Shown here piece after piece: positions 8,037 through 17,923 of a stretch of 64,000 nt of DNA; within the stretch, counting starts at the first letter, position 1, and each line of letters starts with the position of its first letter. Under the pieces are notes generated by a model that was not told the DNA's origin, ran no database searches, and worked only from the letters and a program-made list of their open reading frames with translations. A program made the position numbers and the translations under genes. Source of the stretch: Viridibacillus soli (lineage in GTDB: Bacteria; Bacillota; Bacilli; Bacillales_A; Planococcaceae); the NCBI RefSeq assembly GCF_016612995.1, contig NZ_JAEOAH010000013.1, positions 1-64,000 of the forward strand, in the 5' to 3' direction.

Positions 8037-8755
8037 AAACAACATTATATACGAGAAACCAAGAAGTAATAATGTATGATCCACAACAAACTGTTTGTGA
8101 GGGGCCCTCTGCAACCTGGTTTTCACGGACTATCTCAGTGGCTAGCGATAAACTAGTCATGATTGCGCTCGACTTTGCTTGTTCTGTTGCGTTAACAGCG
8201 ACTGGTGAAGTAAGAAAATCACAAATGATAATTGTTGTTAAAAATGTAGACACAGGAAAAGTTGTAGAACGTATGAAGGTGCGAGGTTCAAGAACATGGA
8301 CACGTGCCTTTTTTCCATTAGATCATGGCAATTATCAAATCGGTTTTATAACAGACGAAAATTATCGTAATGCCGACAAAGTATACATGAAAGACTTCTA
8401 TTACCATGACTATATAGTATCACCAAACATTGATGCAATTGGTTCTTTAAAGCCACCAAAGCAACTTTCTGGTATACAAACTTTCGATACCTTAGAAGGT
8501 ACGATGAGGTTGCAACGTATCGGAAATAAGGGTTGTGAAATCGAAATGACTTTGTATTTTAAAACCGAGTCACAATATAGAAATTTTGTACGCTCAAGGC
8601 ACGACAGTTACATGGTTCTTGAATGTAACTATGGCGTTTATGGAGGGTATTTGGCTGGAACAGAGAGTGATCCGAGCACCGATGGACCATTACGATTATT
8701 ACGTGTTAAATTACTATCTCCACAACGAGCTGGGGTGGGGGTTGATGGCATGTGA
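8033..8755 (+). CDS. Distal tail protein (Dit-like)
   Basis: 240 residues, starting at an ATG that overlaps the tape measure stop (ATGA). Position immediately after the tape measure and length of about 240 fit the distal tail protein that forms the ring joining tube and tip. The sequence has a beta-rich C-terminal half (LEGTMRLQRIGNKGCEIEMTL, LRLLRVKLLSP) like the Dit/gp19.1 fold. Translationally coupled to both neighbours. Family assignment is mainly by synteny. Confidence 0.7.
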   Translation: MKTTLYTRNQEVIMYDPQQTVCEGPSATWFSRTISVASDKLVMIALDFACSVALTATGEVRKSQMIIVVKNVDTGKVVERMKVRGSRTWTRAFFPLDHGNYQIGFITDENYRNADKVYMKDFYYHDYIVSPNIDAIGSLKPPKQLSGIQTFDTLEGTMRLQRIGNKGCEIEMTLYFKTESQYRNFVRSRHDSYMVLECNYGVYGGYLAGTESDPSTDGPLRLLRVKLLSPQRAGVGVDGM

Positions 8756-10401
8756 GAAAAACCAATCAAGCACTAATAAGGGCACTCACAACACAATTCC
8801 AGAGCGGTAATAACAATTTTCGAAGTCCTTCTGAATATGTAAATATTAAACGGCCGATAACAGCTGAAAACTTTTTTGTCAGTCAAGGAAGACTGCCAAA
8901 TATTATAAGTATTGAGATCGATGAGGATATAGATACGACAGCGAAAAGCTTTACAATCGTTTGTTCGAATGAAGACGGGCAGCTATCTCCGGATTACAAG
9001 GAGGGGAAGTTTGGTGAACGCAGATTAAATTATCAAATCCCACTTAGCTCACCTTGGCGTAATGTACTAGTGCCAGATACTGAACTTGAAATTAGTCTTG
9101 GTTATGGCGACAACCAACTAAAAATGTTGATTGGCTCTATCGATGAAATTAGCATTAGCGCTGATGGTCGTACCATTACAATCAATGGCCGTTCAAATTA
9201 TAAAAAAGCACAAGTAAATACATGTATGCCAAAGTCAAAAAAATACATCATCGATGATGTAGATATAAATGTTGGTGTGGCTATAAAGAAATTCTTAGAT
9301 CATGTTAATATTCCAAATGATATTGAACCAAATATTAAAGAGCCATTCACCGGTATGAGCTATAAAGTTGGTGAGAAAATGGGAATCAGGGGCGAATATC
9401 CGCACGATCACGTCGGTAATATGGCTTTTACAACTTATTACGCACTAATTGAAAATTCGAACGGTAAAGTAAAATCTAAAAAATTACCAGATTTTAAAAA
9501 GTTAGGTAAGGCAATCGTTACTTTCGATGATTATATCGATTTAACGGAAGCAGATTATTCAATGGACAACAATGAGGTTTTTGATACGATTACCGTCGTT
9601 TCAAAGTCCAAAGAATATGAAATTGTGAATGGTAAACGTAAAAAAGTTACACGTACCATAAAAAATCGATTTACTTCAGCCAAAATTCGTTCGGATATAT
9701 TGCAAGGCAATCGACGTGAATTGATTGTTGAAAGTGGCTGGGCAAATACGCCGAAGAAACAATTTAATACAGCAAAAGCGCTATTTACAAAAATGGTCAT
9801 GGGTTGGAAGCGTCTCAGTATTGGCGTCCCAGCTTATTTGCCGTTGGAATTATTAGATGTCGTGTCTGTCCGTGAACGCATTACACAAGTGAATAAGCGT
9901 ATGTATGTACGCGGTATTCGTACCTCTTATTCGGGTACAGGATTAACACAAGTAATTGAACTAGCCGATAACACAAGATTTGATTTAGACATTGTAATGC
10001 CGCCACCACCACCACCTAGTGATATGCCCGAATTTAGTACTACTGAAAGCCGTTTAATAATCAATATATTCGACTTCAAAATTGAAGATGGTGATCGTAT
10101 GGATATTTATTTAAACGGACGTAAGATAGTAAACAACTTATTTGTCCGAAACAAGGGAACCGATATTAAGATTGACCTTGAAAAAGGAGCAAATGTAATT
10201 AAATTTGTCGGCATATCTGCTGGTAAGCTTCAGAAATTAACAGCAAGTTTCAAAGTGGCAGGTGGTTCAGGAAATATTATTTATCCAGCTGGCAAGTTAC
10301 CGAGTTTAAATATGCCACGCGAAAATATAGCCTCTGAGAGTACAGGACGTTATATCACAAGTAAAAGACCTGTTCGAAACTGGGTCATTCATAGAGTGTA
10401 A
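8752..10401 (+). CDS. Tail hub / baseplate protein (gpD/gp27-like, Tal N-terminal part)
   Basis: 549 residues from GTG 8752, overlapping the previous stop. Residues about 40-400 have the pattern of phage late-control D / hub proteins: DTTAKSFTIVCSNEDG, DTELEISLGYGDN, GSIDEISISADGRTITINGR, then YLPLELLDVVSVRERI and a GTGLTQVIELADN end. A PPPPPPS linker near residue 420 leads to a separate beta-rich C-terminal domain. The hub closes the tail tube and holds tip proteins. No peptidoglycan hydrolase motif is visible in it. Confidence 0.75.
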   Translation: MRKTNQALIRALTTQFQSGNNNFRSPSEYVNIKRPITAENFFVSQGRLPNIISIEIDEDIDTTAKSFTIVCSNEDGQLSPDYKEGKFGERRLNYQIPLSSPWRNVLVPDTELEISLGYGDNQLKMLIGSIDEISISADGRTITINGRSNYKKAQVNTCMPKSKKYIIDDVDINVGVAIKKFLDHVNIPNDIEPNIKEPFTGMSYKVGEKMGIRGEYPHDHVGNMAFTTYYALIENSNGKVKSKKLPDFKKLGKAIVTFDDYIDLTEADYSMDNNEVFDTITVVSKSKEYEIVNGKRKKVTRTIKNRFTSAKIRSDILQGNRRELIVESGWANTPKKQFNTAKALFTKMVMGWKRLSIGVPAYLPLELLDVVSVRERITQVNKRMYVRGIRTSYSGTGLTQVIELADNTRFDLDIVMPPPPPPSDMPEFSTTESRLIINIFDFKIEDGDRMDIYLNGRKIVNNLFVRNKGTDIKIDLEKGANVIKFVGISAGKLQKLTASFKVAGGSGNIIYPAGKLPSLNMPRENIASESTGRYITSKRPVRNWVIHRV

Positions 10402-10412
10402 GAGGTGAGGAA

Positions 10413-10898
10413 ATGACATCAAGACGCGATAATACGTACACGCCAGTCAAACGGATGATTGAAAATAGTATCCGAAAACGGTTATTAACAGGCGGTTTGG
10501 ATACAGATACAATCAGTAAAATGAAAGATGATGACACGATTGAAGGTGTAACTCTTCACTACGATGAAAACAGCCGGTTAGCGATGGTGGAGGGTGATGA
10601 GCGACAGCTTGCTACGCTTACATTTGATAATGAAGGATTATTAGTATCAGTCCAAGATGAGGATATGATAACCGGAGAAGTCATCGATTGGAATCTATAT
10701 TACACAGAAAATCGATTAGTCCAAGTTGTCCCCGATATTATTTCGGAAGGCGATGAGGAAGAGGATGATTTCGAAGAAGAAGTATTTAACGATACAAGCG
10801 GCGGTGAAGATATAGATGAGCCAGACATCGATTTAAATCCAATATCAGATAATGAGAGCGAACATGACTTCTCAGATGATGAAAGTGAGGATATTTGA
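10413..10898 (+). CDS. Hypothetical tail-operon protein with acidic tail
   Basis: 161 residues, ATG after AAGAGGTGAGGAA. The first ~110 residues are mixed beta (VTLHYDENSRLAMVEGDE, LATLTFDNEGLLVSVQDED), resembling the repeated-strand style of a baseplate protein. The last ~45 residues are extremely acidic (runs of E and D). I recognise no family. It is coupled to the next gene by TGATG. A role in tip assembly is likely from position only. Confidence 0.7.
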   Translation: MTSRRDNTYTPVKRMIENSIRKRLLTGGLDTDTISKMKDDDTIEGVTLHYDENSRLAMVEGDERQLATLTFDNEGLLVSVQDEDMITGEVIDWNLYYTENRLVQVVPDIISEGDEEEDDFEEEVFNDTSGGEDIDEPDIDLNPISDNESEHDFSDDESEDI

Positions 10899-11296
10899 TG
10901 GCAAAACAAGGATTTATAACCACTTATACAGCAGGTGGGCGATTTGATGCACCTTTTTTTCCGACTTTGACAGAGCCATTCATTAAAGGTATCAGAATTG
11001 TAGTAAATAAAAACGACTCATTTGTTACTAACACATATACAATTACGAAGAAATCTGAGTTAATCAGCATCGCAATAGCTTGTGATCGTTACGATGATTC
11101 TGATAACTGGGATTTAGTTGTAGGAGGTAAGACGATTGTCGAATCCGTTTATACGAAAGAGCTCCCAGAGGGGCTTTTTTTAATGGTTGCACATCCTCTT
11201 AAATCGGGAAATATAGTCGAATTACGTTATAAAAATAATTCAGGTAGATCAAAAAATGTTTATATTAACTATCAATTTTTAATAGGAAAAGAGTGA
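10898..11296 (+). CDS. Hypothetical tail-tip protein
   Basis: 132 residues. The ATG at 10898 overlaps the preceding stop as TGATG; an in-frame TTG lies one codon upstream. The sequence looks all-beta (SELISIAIACDRYDDSDNWDLVV, GLFLMVAHPLKSGNIVELRY) with no known motif. It is very compact, within a run of structural genes, and spaced 4 bases from the next gene. Confidence 0.7.
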   Translation: MAKQGFITTYTAGGRFDAPFFPTLTEPFIKGIRIVVNKNDSFVTNTYTITKKSELISIAIACDRYDDSDNWDLVVGGKTIVESVYTKELPEGLFLMVAHPLKSGNIVELRYKNNSGRSKNVYINYQFLIGKE

Positions 11297-11300
11297 TAAT

Positions 11301-12683
11301 ATGCCATACATTAAACCAGTATTTTTTCAAGAACAAAGCCTTGCAAATGATCTAGTCTCGTTAGCCACTAAAAATGGATGGGTAAAAGTAAAGACATTCC
11401 ATAAAGCTTCATATACATTTACAAGCTTTTTTTATGGTACAGGAAGTTTTACAGAGCCAGATGAAGTTGTATTTCCAATCAAAATTACTGAACATAACAT
11501 TATTAGAAATAGTGTAGGTGATTTGTTCGGTATCGCACGCATTTGCGATAGATCATATAAATACAGAGACTTACCTATGAAATTTAAAAGTGGATCTATT
11601 CCTGACCAAGCTAAACTAAATTCTGATGCTACATTACGCCAAGAATTACATGAATGGATACACGATCAATGGGATATAAAGTACATTGATACATCCAAAA
11701 TTTATGTATATATGCTAGATGAAGTGCCTGACGTAAAGGAAAATGCAGAAATCACATATCCTTCATCTTCTGTAAAAGCTGTCGACGTATTAGATATTGA
11801 ATTGCAAGATTATAAGCCTTACAAGGAAAAATATGGCCCTGGATACTCGTACAATGAAATTGCAAATCAATCGAAAATGATGCAATCACCAATAACGCCT
11901 ATTTCAACACGTGAAACAGGTACAAATAATAATGGCTGGCTAACTAACTGGTGGCCTGACTCATATGTGAAAGTGGAAGGATATATCGATAACGAAGTAT
12001 TAGCATTAATGATACGTGCAGATAGTGCACCAGCACCATTTGATAATCAAGTACCATTGATTCCTTTGTATTTTGGCTCGGTCGTATCTTTGAGTGCAAG
12101 GGATACAGAGACTGCAGCATTATTTGCAGGTACAGCGACTAGTTTGCCAAATTACAAATATGATGCAACAACACCACATATCGCAACGAGTAACATTCTA
12201 ATGCCATTAAATAAAAAATACCCTCAATACCCAGGTAATGGGATTGATAATATCATTGTAAAGCGCGGAATTCAAGGTGCTTACTATCAGGGGTATTACT
12301 TCAAAATATATAGTGGTCCTGAGCTAATGCCACCAGATAGAAAAGATAATGCGGGGCGTCAATTTGTAAGTGCATGGAAAAACGAACAGAACGACGAGTA
12401 CACATATCCTCCGAAGTCATCGTATACGGATAATGCAGCAGTAACAAGAGCGCATATTACGCATCCGGATGAACGTGACCGAGGTTATTTAAAAAAGTTA
12501 ATAATTGCGTCATCCGTTGGAATCCGTAACGGTACAAAATTAAAACTTAAAAAAATTGCTTGTCCAGATGTATTTGAATACTACAAATATTTTGTAGCCG
12601 ATGCAGTATCACCCATAACAAAACGCCCTAGTGTTGTATCACGTCCAATGGGATTAGCTATTTACGAAAAGGAGACAAATTAA
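11301..12683 (+). CDS. Tail-tip/baseplate protein, paralog of the next gene
   Basis: 460 residues. I recognise no named family, but the C-terminal half aligns with the next gene: a GAYYQGYYFKIYSGPE segment matches GSYYQKHYLAFITHDK, an ITHPDERDRGYLKKL segment matches VHPYDKEVGVLDDVY, and both end with SPIT...MGLAIYEKE or GWGIFKEK. The N-terminal part differs. This suggests duplication of a tail-tip module followed by divergence. It lies between the hub and the fibre-like proteins, so it probably forms part of the distal complex. Confidence 0.7.
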   Translation: MPYIKPVFFQEQSLANDLVSLATKNGWVKVKTFHKASYTFTSFFYGTGSFTEPDEVVFPIKITEHNIIRNSVGDLFGIARICDRSYKYRDLPMKFKSGSIPDQAKLNSDATLRQELHEWIHDQWDIKYIDTSKIYVYMLDEVPDVKENAEITYPSSSVKAVDVLDIELQDYKPYKEKYGPGYSYNEIANQSKMMQSPITPISTRETGTNNNGWLTNWWPDSYVKVEGYIDNEVLALMIRADSAPAPFDNQVPLIPLYFGSVVSLSARDTETAALFAGTATSLPNYKYDATTPHIATSNILMPLNKKYPQYPGNGIDNIIVKRGIQGAYYQGYYFKIYSGPELMPPDRKDNAGRQFVSAWKNEQNDEYTYPPKSSYTDNAAVTRAHITHPDERDRGYLKKLIIASSVGIRNGTKLKLKKIACPDVFEYYKYFVADAVSPITKRPSVVSRPMGLAIYEKETN

Positions 12684-12684
12684 T

Positions 12685-14406
12685 ATGACGTTACGATGGA
12701 TAAATGAAAAATTCATGCTTCAACGTTTTCCTAATACTATTGCCGAAATTTTGGAATCTGTTGGTTGGGAAGAATTTGCACAGTACAGATCGAAGAATGC
12801 CACGAAATATGCGGAAGTTCGATTGTTTAAAACTATCGGATCTGATAAGGTATTGCGTAATTTTGGAATAATCAATGCATATGATTTAGCTAAACCAACA
12901 TTTCCAGATAATCGTTCAATTCCTTTTACATCAAATCTTGCAAATATCGGTGTGGGTGACGGTGCAAGGAAGACCTTTAGTTTTCTTTCCGAATACGTTC
13001 TACCTGGAACTGAACGAATACAGATTAATGATACAGATATTCATGATGCAGAGTATAAAATTGATCGTTTGGGACGAACTATCACGTTTAATACGCCTCC
13101 TACAGGTATTATTAAAGCGACATACAGTTTATCTACTAAAGCATTTGAACCAACAAATACATTTGGTATTTTCCTGTTCGATGATGTGTCGTTTGATATT
13201 ACAATTTTAAAAAAAGGGATTGGTACAGCAAACGGAAAATTAAAGGAATTCGATTTAGGTGTGACAAATGTAAAACCGGGTAGCGTAATGATTTATGTAA
13301 ATAACGTACTCGCTGACGACTTGTCCTATACTGTTAAAAATAGTACTGGGGAAGTGATATTCTACGATGCACCTACAACAGGTGAAATTAGCGCATCGTA
13401 TACAGAAATTCGCCAACCAATTGAAGGTAATGACTACGGTGATTTAATCGCAACGGGAAGTGGCGATCTTAATACTTCAGATGGATTAGGAAATTTAGCT
13501 TTTAGTGCTGCGACATTTATAAAGCCTTCTATACCAACAGTTATGACGTTTACGAACGAAGATAACTTTAATCCAGCGTTTGGGCGTGACTCATTACTAC
13601 ATGCTTGGGGATCTGTTAGCAAGGATCGGTTAATTTTATTTTTACGCATGGATGCTGCTAGTAATCCAGATAATATCTGGCATGTACCGTTATACCTAGG
13701 CCGCTTAAATAACGCAGGTAAAAAACCACGTCAAAACACAGTGTTAATTGGTGGTTGCCGAGCAGGAAAAGCCGGTGTATGGACGAAGGACAAGAAATTA
13801 GGCAATCATTTAGTTGATTATGGAATGGATACAGCGAATGGAAATAACTTTGCAATGTTACAGCAATCAATCGGGGGCTCTTACTATCAAAAACATTATC
13901 TAGCATTTATTACTCATGACAAGGCAATTGAACGACCTGAATCTGGTCGCGGTCCATCTGTATATGATGATATGTACCACGATTCTTTAATGGGAATCGT
14001 TCATCCATATGACAAAGAAGTTGGAGTATTGGATGATGTATATGCAGTGCATCCAAGTGGTTTGGAACACGATGCGGAGCTGGAAGTCGAAAAAACAGTT
14101 GTGCATGAACGAATTGGTATAGGTGATGGTATAACTAAAGTATTTCATCTATTTCAACGCACGGCAGATACTAAACCCTCAATTTATTTCGATTGCAAAG
14201 AACAAACTAATTTTACTTATTCAAATGATTATAAAGCAGTGGAATTTTCAACAGCACCGCCAATCGGTACTGAAATAACTTCTTCCTATATTGCTGCCAA
14301 TATGTATCAGTATAATTTAGCTGAATCACCCATTACTCCAATGCGGTTAGAAAGCACATCACCTTATGCGCCAATCGGCTGGGGAATCTTTAAAGAAAAA
14401 ATATGA
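12685..14406 (+). CDS. Tail-tip protein with three ~60-residue beta repeats
   Basis: 573 residues. Three copies of one beta domain are visible: near 90-155 (GDGARKTFSFLSE...ITFNTPPTGIIKATYS), 180-245 (LKEFDLGVTNVKPGSVMIYVN...EVIFYDAPTTGEISASY) and 480-540 (GDGITKVFHLFQR...VEFSTAPPIGTEITSSYI). Each runs from a GDG/FxL strand to an APPxGxxIxASY end. Such domains decorate phage tails. Between them lies the region shared with the preceding protein. The domain layout suggests an accessory adhesion role. The start follows the previous stop by one base. Confidence 0.75.
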   Translation: MTLRWINEKFMLQRFPNTIAEILESVGWEEFAQYRSKNATKYAEVRLFKTIGSDKVLRNFGIINAYDLAKPTFPDNRSIPFTSNLANIGVGDGARKTFSFLSEYVLPGTERIQINDTDIHDAEYKIDRLGRTITFNTPPTGIIKATYSLSTKAFEPTNTFGIFLFDDVSFDITILKKGIGTANGKLKEFDLGVTNVKPGSVMIYVNNVLADDLSYTVKNSTGEVIFYDAPTTGEISASYTEIRQPIEGNDYGDLIATGSGDLNTSDGLGNLAFSAATFIKPSIPTVMTFTNEDNFNPAFGRDSLLHAWGSVSKDRLILFLRMDAASNPDNIWHVPLYLGRLNNAGKKPRQNTVLIGGCRAGKAGVWTKDKKLGNHLVDYGMDTANGNNFAMLQQSIGGSYYQKHYLAFITHDKAIERPESGRGPSVYDDMYHDSLMGIVHPYDKEVGVLDDVYAVHPSGLEHDAELEVEKTVVHERIGIGDGITKVFHLFQRTADTKPSIYFDCKEQTNFTYSNDYKAVEFSTAPPIGTEITSSYIAANMYQYNLAESPITPMRLESTSPYAPIGWGIFKEKI

Positions 14407-14420
14407 TTGAGGTGGAGTGA

Positions 14421-17400
14421 ATGAAAAGTGCATATCCGTTCATCGCACAATCAAGTCGAACCCATAGTCAATATGGGTTCGTCGCTCCACTTAATCATAA
14501 AACTCAGAGATATTTAATTGAAGTAGAGCTGGAAGAGATTCTTAATGTGATACTAGTAGAGATGGATTATGAAAAGTTTACAATGGTGTTAAATGTTGTT
14601 GAGATACCTTTTATTGAGACATTTAAAAAACAAGTAATTGAAGTGAATCTAATTAATATAGAAGATAACATTGTAAAGGATAATGTCATAACTACAAAAT
14701 TATTAGATTTACGAAGTGTTTTTTTAGTTACTGAACAAGAAGTTGCTTCAATTCGACATGAAAATCTCGATTATAAAATACCATCCATTGTAGCTACTGA
14801 GTATATGTTGCAAAGATTTAAGTATCAAGTACCGGTAATTGAAGTTACTGGACAAGATAAAAGAAATTTGTCACATAGACAAATTATATTAGAAAACAAT
14901 CTTATAATAACTGATGATTTTAACACCGAGAATATTAACAAAAGTGTTTTGAATATTTATAACAGCTACAAACAACAGCATTTTCCTCTACAAATAAATG
15001 TTGTCGATCTAGATAAATTGTTAGAAGCTACACTCGATGCGCAAATACTTGGATTAGACCATTATTCAACAGAAAATAAAATTGATGTATGTAAACAACA
15101 AGAAATTAAATCAATGTCACGAAAATTGATAAATATTATTGTAAAAAGAAATAATAATTATACGAAAAAGATTGTACTCGATGGTGTTAGTTATCAAGAA
15201 GAGAAAACGGCTCAAAGAGAAGTAGTTAAGAATAGTAACCAAATATATGTAGACATCGCAACTACAGATAAAGTTATTAAAATAATTGAAGAAAAAGAAG
15301 AGTTATTTTCAAGTGAATTATTTGTTAATGTAGATCCACAAGAAAATGAAAGCACATCATCACGAAAAAAGCTCAAAATGGTTTTAAACGACTATGAAGG
15401 TCAAATATCTCAAATTACTATAGATGTAATGAAGTGTGACGTAGATGCCTATACAAGCGAAACTTTTTTTGATTTAGCAGTTGTTTCGAATGATACAAAA
15501 AATGCAACTCAGAGAGAGGTGGAAGCGAAAAAATTTAAAATTGCATCATATTCAAATGACGGTAATTTAATTAATCCACGTATTTTAGACTTATCACCTG
15601 TTCTCCATTCGGAAAATGAGTATGAAGTAAACAAGATAGATTGCAAATTCGGAAATGCCATTAATAATCTTAAAGTTGATATAGTCAATCTGGATGATCA
15701 ACAAGAAGCTGCCCTTAATACTCAGCTGATTAAATTAGATCAGTATTCAGTGAACACGGTTCTAAATACAAAACTAGAAGAAAAAATAAAGAATACAGTA
15801 CGTCAATTTTTTGAAGTCAATTTAAATGATATAGATAATTATACAAAAAGCGAAGAAATTTTAAGAGCTTATTCATTCTATTTAGAAGGCAAAATAGCAA
15901 CGGATAAGATTTTTGAATGTATTAAAAAAACAGAAGATAATTCCATACTTTTTGAATTAATTATAGAAGGCGATAGAATTTCAAAAGATAAAGCGATTCA
16001 AAAAGAATTAGTTATTATGAGTAATGAAATAATTTCAGATAGTTCAATTGTGGGAAAAGCTATTATTATCGAAAAGAAAGAAGAAGGTATCTTTACCATT
16101 GAATCATATTTAAATTCGGTTCAACAAAAAAACGAGAATACTTCCTCAGAATCTACAGCTAATGTTGTTGTAAGTAATTATGACGGTCAAACAACAGAAA
16201 CAGCAATGGATACATCCGTACACATTACAGATGCATATAAAAATGAAACTACTCTCAATTCAGCAGTTTTATCATTAGATACACAAATCACAAATCAAAG
16301 TGTATTAGAAACGAATGAGATGAATGTTGATATTTATTCAAATGAAAGTGATGTAATTGAATCAGATGTTGTTAAACTTGTCTCGTTTAGTTATTCGATT
16401 AACGTTTATCAAGGAATTGAAATCGAGGGTGTGTTCGGAAAAGTTGTTAACGAAATTCTTTCAGACATCGTTGAGCTCCAAGGTCAACAAAAAGCTACCC
16501 TTGATACACAAATTATCGGTTTAGATGTAATCAACGCGACAGAACAGCCAATTGAAACAATAAATGAGAATTTGGATGTTATGAAATCAGACAAGAAGAT
16601 AGTTGATATCGATGTCGCATTAAAAGATACACAAATTAAAAATCAAAGTATTTTAGAATCAAATGAAATGAACAGCGAAATTTATTCAAATGAAAGTGAT
16701 GTTATTGAATCAGATGTTGTTAAACTTGTCTCATCTAGTAATTCGATAAACGTTTATAAAGGTGTTGAAATTGATGGTAGGTTTGGAAAAGCTGTTAACG
16801 AAATTCTTTCAGATATCGTTGAGATCCAAGGTCAACAAGGAGCCGCACTTGATACACAAATCATCGGTTTAGATGTAATCAACACGACAGAACAGCCGAT
16901 TGAAGCAATCGATGAGAATTTAGATGTTATGAAATCAGACAAGGTGATAGTTGATATCAATATCGCATTAAAAGATATACAAATTAAAAATCAAAGTATT
17001 TTAGAATCAAATGAAATGAACATCGAAATTTATTCAAATGAAAGTGATGTAATTGAATCAGAAATCGTTAAACTTGTCTCGTCTAGTAATTCGATAAACG
17101 TTTATCAAGGTGTTGAAATTGATTGTAGGTTTGGAAATGCTGCTAGCGAAATTTTTTCAGATATCATTGAACTCCAAGGACAACAAGAAGCCGCACTGGA
17201 TATACAAATCATCGGCTTAGATGTAATCAACGCGACAGAACAGCCGATTGGAGCAATCGATGAGAATTTGGATGTCATGAAATTAGAGAAGATGATAGTT
17301 GATACCGATGCGTTGGAATCTATTTCCAGTAGTGTTGTTTTGCAGAATATCTTGGGAAAACTTATAGAGGAGCAGTTAGTCGTTCCTGAAAATTTATACA

Positions 17401-17912
17401 TCACTGCAGATTTAAAAGAGTCTGATAAAGCATACTATGTTACGGAATTATTAGCAGCAAGAAATAATGGAGATTCATTTGGATCTATTGCAACTTTTGA
17501 TGTTGTTGAAGAAACTCAAGAAACTTATAAGCCACTAAATATATTAATTGCTAAGGGGTATTTAAAAGACACCTATATTGCACCAAGAATTTTAGATGTT
17601 CTAAATCAATTAGACGAAAATATTAATTCAATTACAATGATCGATTCATTAGAAAATTTATTAGAAAAGGTTCGTAGTGAAACGACAATCTATACATCTC
17701 TATTTATTACGGAATCATTAGAAGCCAAAAATGATCTTCTTGCACTTATTATGGAAAGTGACGATATTGTACCGCGAGAATTTGAAACTGATGTGGATGC
17801 TGTTGATTCAGTTAATTTTGAACAGCCTGAAGCTAAAAAGAAAAAGAAAATATGGTTGATACCAGCACGCGCGAATTGGTATAGCAAATGGTTTACAAAA
17901 AAAACGCGCTAG
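14421..17912 (+). CDS. Giant repeat protein of the tail operon, unknown function
   Basis: 1163 residues, ATG after GGTGGAG. Almost the whole protein is built from degenerate repeats rich in I, V, D, E, N and Q, with very few glycines. The last three full copies are 116 residues (348 bp) each and nearly identical. The C-terminus changes abruptly to KKKKKIWLIPARANWYSKW, which is basic and aromatic, perhaps a docking peptide. I recognise no family. The gene is in phase with the tail operon (14 bases after the previous stop and abutting the next), so a long, rod-like structural or adhesive role is plausible. No signal peptide or LPXTG is present. Confidence 0.75.
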   Translation: MKSAYPFIAQSSRTHSQYGFVAPLNHKTQRYLIEVELEEILNVILVEMDYEKFTMVLNVVEIPFIETFKKQVIEVNLINIEDNIVKDNVITTKLLDLRSVFLVTEQEVASIRHENLDYKIPSIVATEYMLQRFKYQVPVIEVTGQDKRNLSHRQIILENNLIITDDFNTENINKSVLNIYNSYKQQHFPLQINVVDLDKLLEATLDAQILGLDHYSTENKIDVCKQQEIKSMSRKLINIIVKRNNNYTKKIVLDGVSYQEEKTAQREVVKNSNQIYVDIATTDKVIKIIEEKEELFSSELFVNVDPQENESTSSRKKLKMVLNDYEGQISQITIDVMKCDVDAYTSETFFDLAVVSNDTKNATQREVEAKKFKIASYSNDGNLINPRILDLSPVLHSENEYEVNKIDCKFGNAINNLKVDIVNLDDQQEAALNTQLIKLDQYSVNTVLNTKLEEKIKNTVRQFFEVNLNDIDNYTKSEEILRAYSFYLEGKIATDKIFECIKKTEDNSILFELIIEGDRISKDKAIQKELVIMSNEIISDSSIVGKAIIIEKKEEGIFTIESYLNSVQQKNENTSSESTANVVVSNYDGQTTETAMDTSVHITDAYKNETTLNSAVLSLDTQITNQSVLETNEMNVDIYSNESDVIESDVVKLVSFSYSINVYQGIEIEGVFGKVVNEILSDIVELQGQQKATLDTQIIGLDVINATEQPIETINENLDVMKSDKKIVDIDVALKDTQIKNQSILESNEMNSEIYSNESDVIESDVVKLVSSSNSINVYKGVEIDGRFGKAVNEILSDIVEIQGQQGAALDTQIIGLDVINTTEQPIEAIDENLDVMKSDKVIVDINIALKDIQIKNQSILESNEMNIEIYSNESDVIESEIVKLVSSSNSINVYQGVEIDCRFGNAASEIFSDIIELQGQQEAALDIQIIGLDVINATEQPIGAIDENLDVMKLEKMIVDTDALESISSSVVLQNILGKLIEEQLVVPENLYITADLKESDKAYYVTELLAARNNGDSFGSIATFDVVEETQETYKPLNILIAKGYLKDTYIAPRILDVLNQLDENINSITMIDSLENLLEKVRSETTIYTSLFITESLEAKNDLLALIMESDDIVPREFETDVDAVDSVNFEQPEAKKKKKIWLIPARANWYSKWFTKKTR
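16275..17310 (+). repeat. Three tandem 348-bp repeats inside the giant tail-operon gene
   Basis: The landmark ATTCGAT(A/T)AACGTTTAT appears at 16393, 16741 and 17089, exactly 348 bases apart, and the sequence between is nearly identical (for example TCAAATGAAAGTGATGT). The period is 116 codons. The boundaries given are approximate. Older, diverged copies of parts of the unit occur upstream. Confidence 0.85.
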
Positions 17913-17923
17913 GAGGTGGGTTC

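Noticed and set aside
8752-10401. Peptidoglycan hydrolase activity in the tail hub
   Set aside because: No lysozyme, NlpC/P60 or M23 motif is visible; only hub-type beta domains and a poly-proline linker.
14421-17912. Repeat array that could be taken for a CRISPR-like or satellite array
   Set aside because: The 348-bp units are coding, in frame, without spacers, and continue a single ORF; there are no cas genes in the window.
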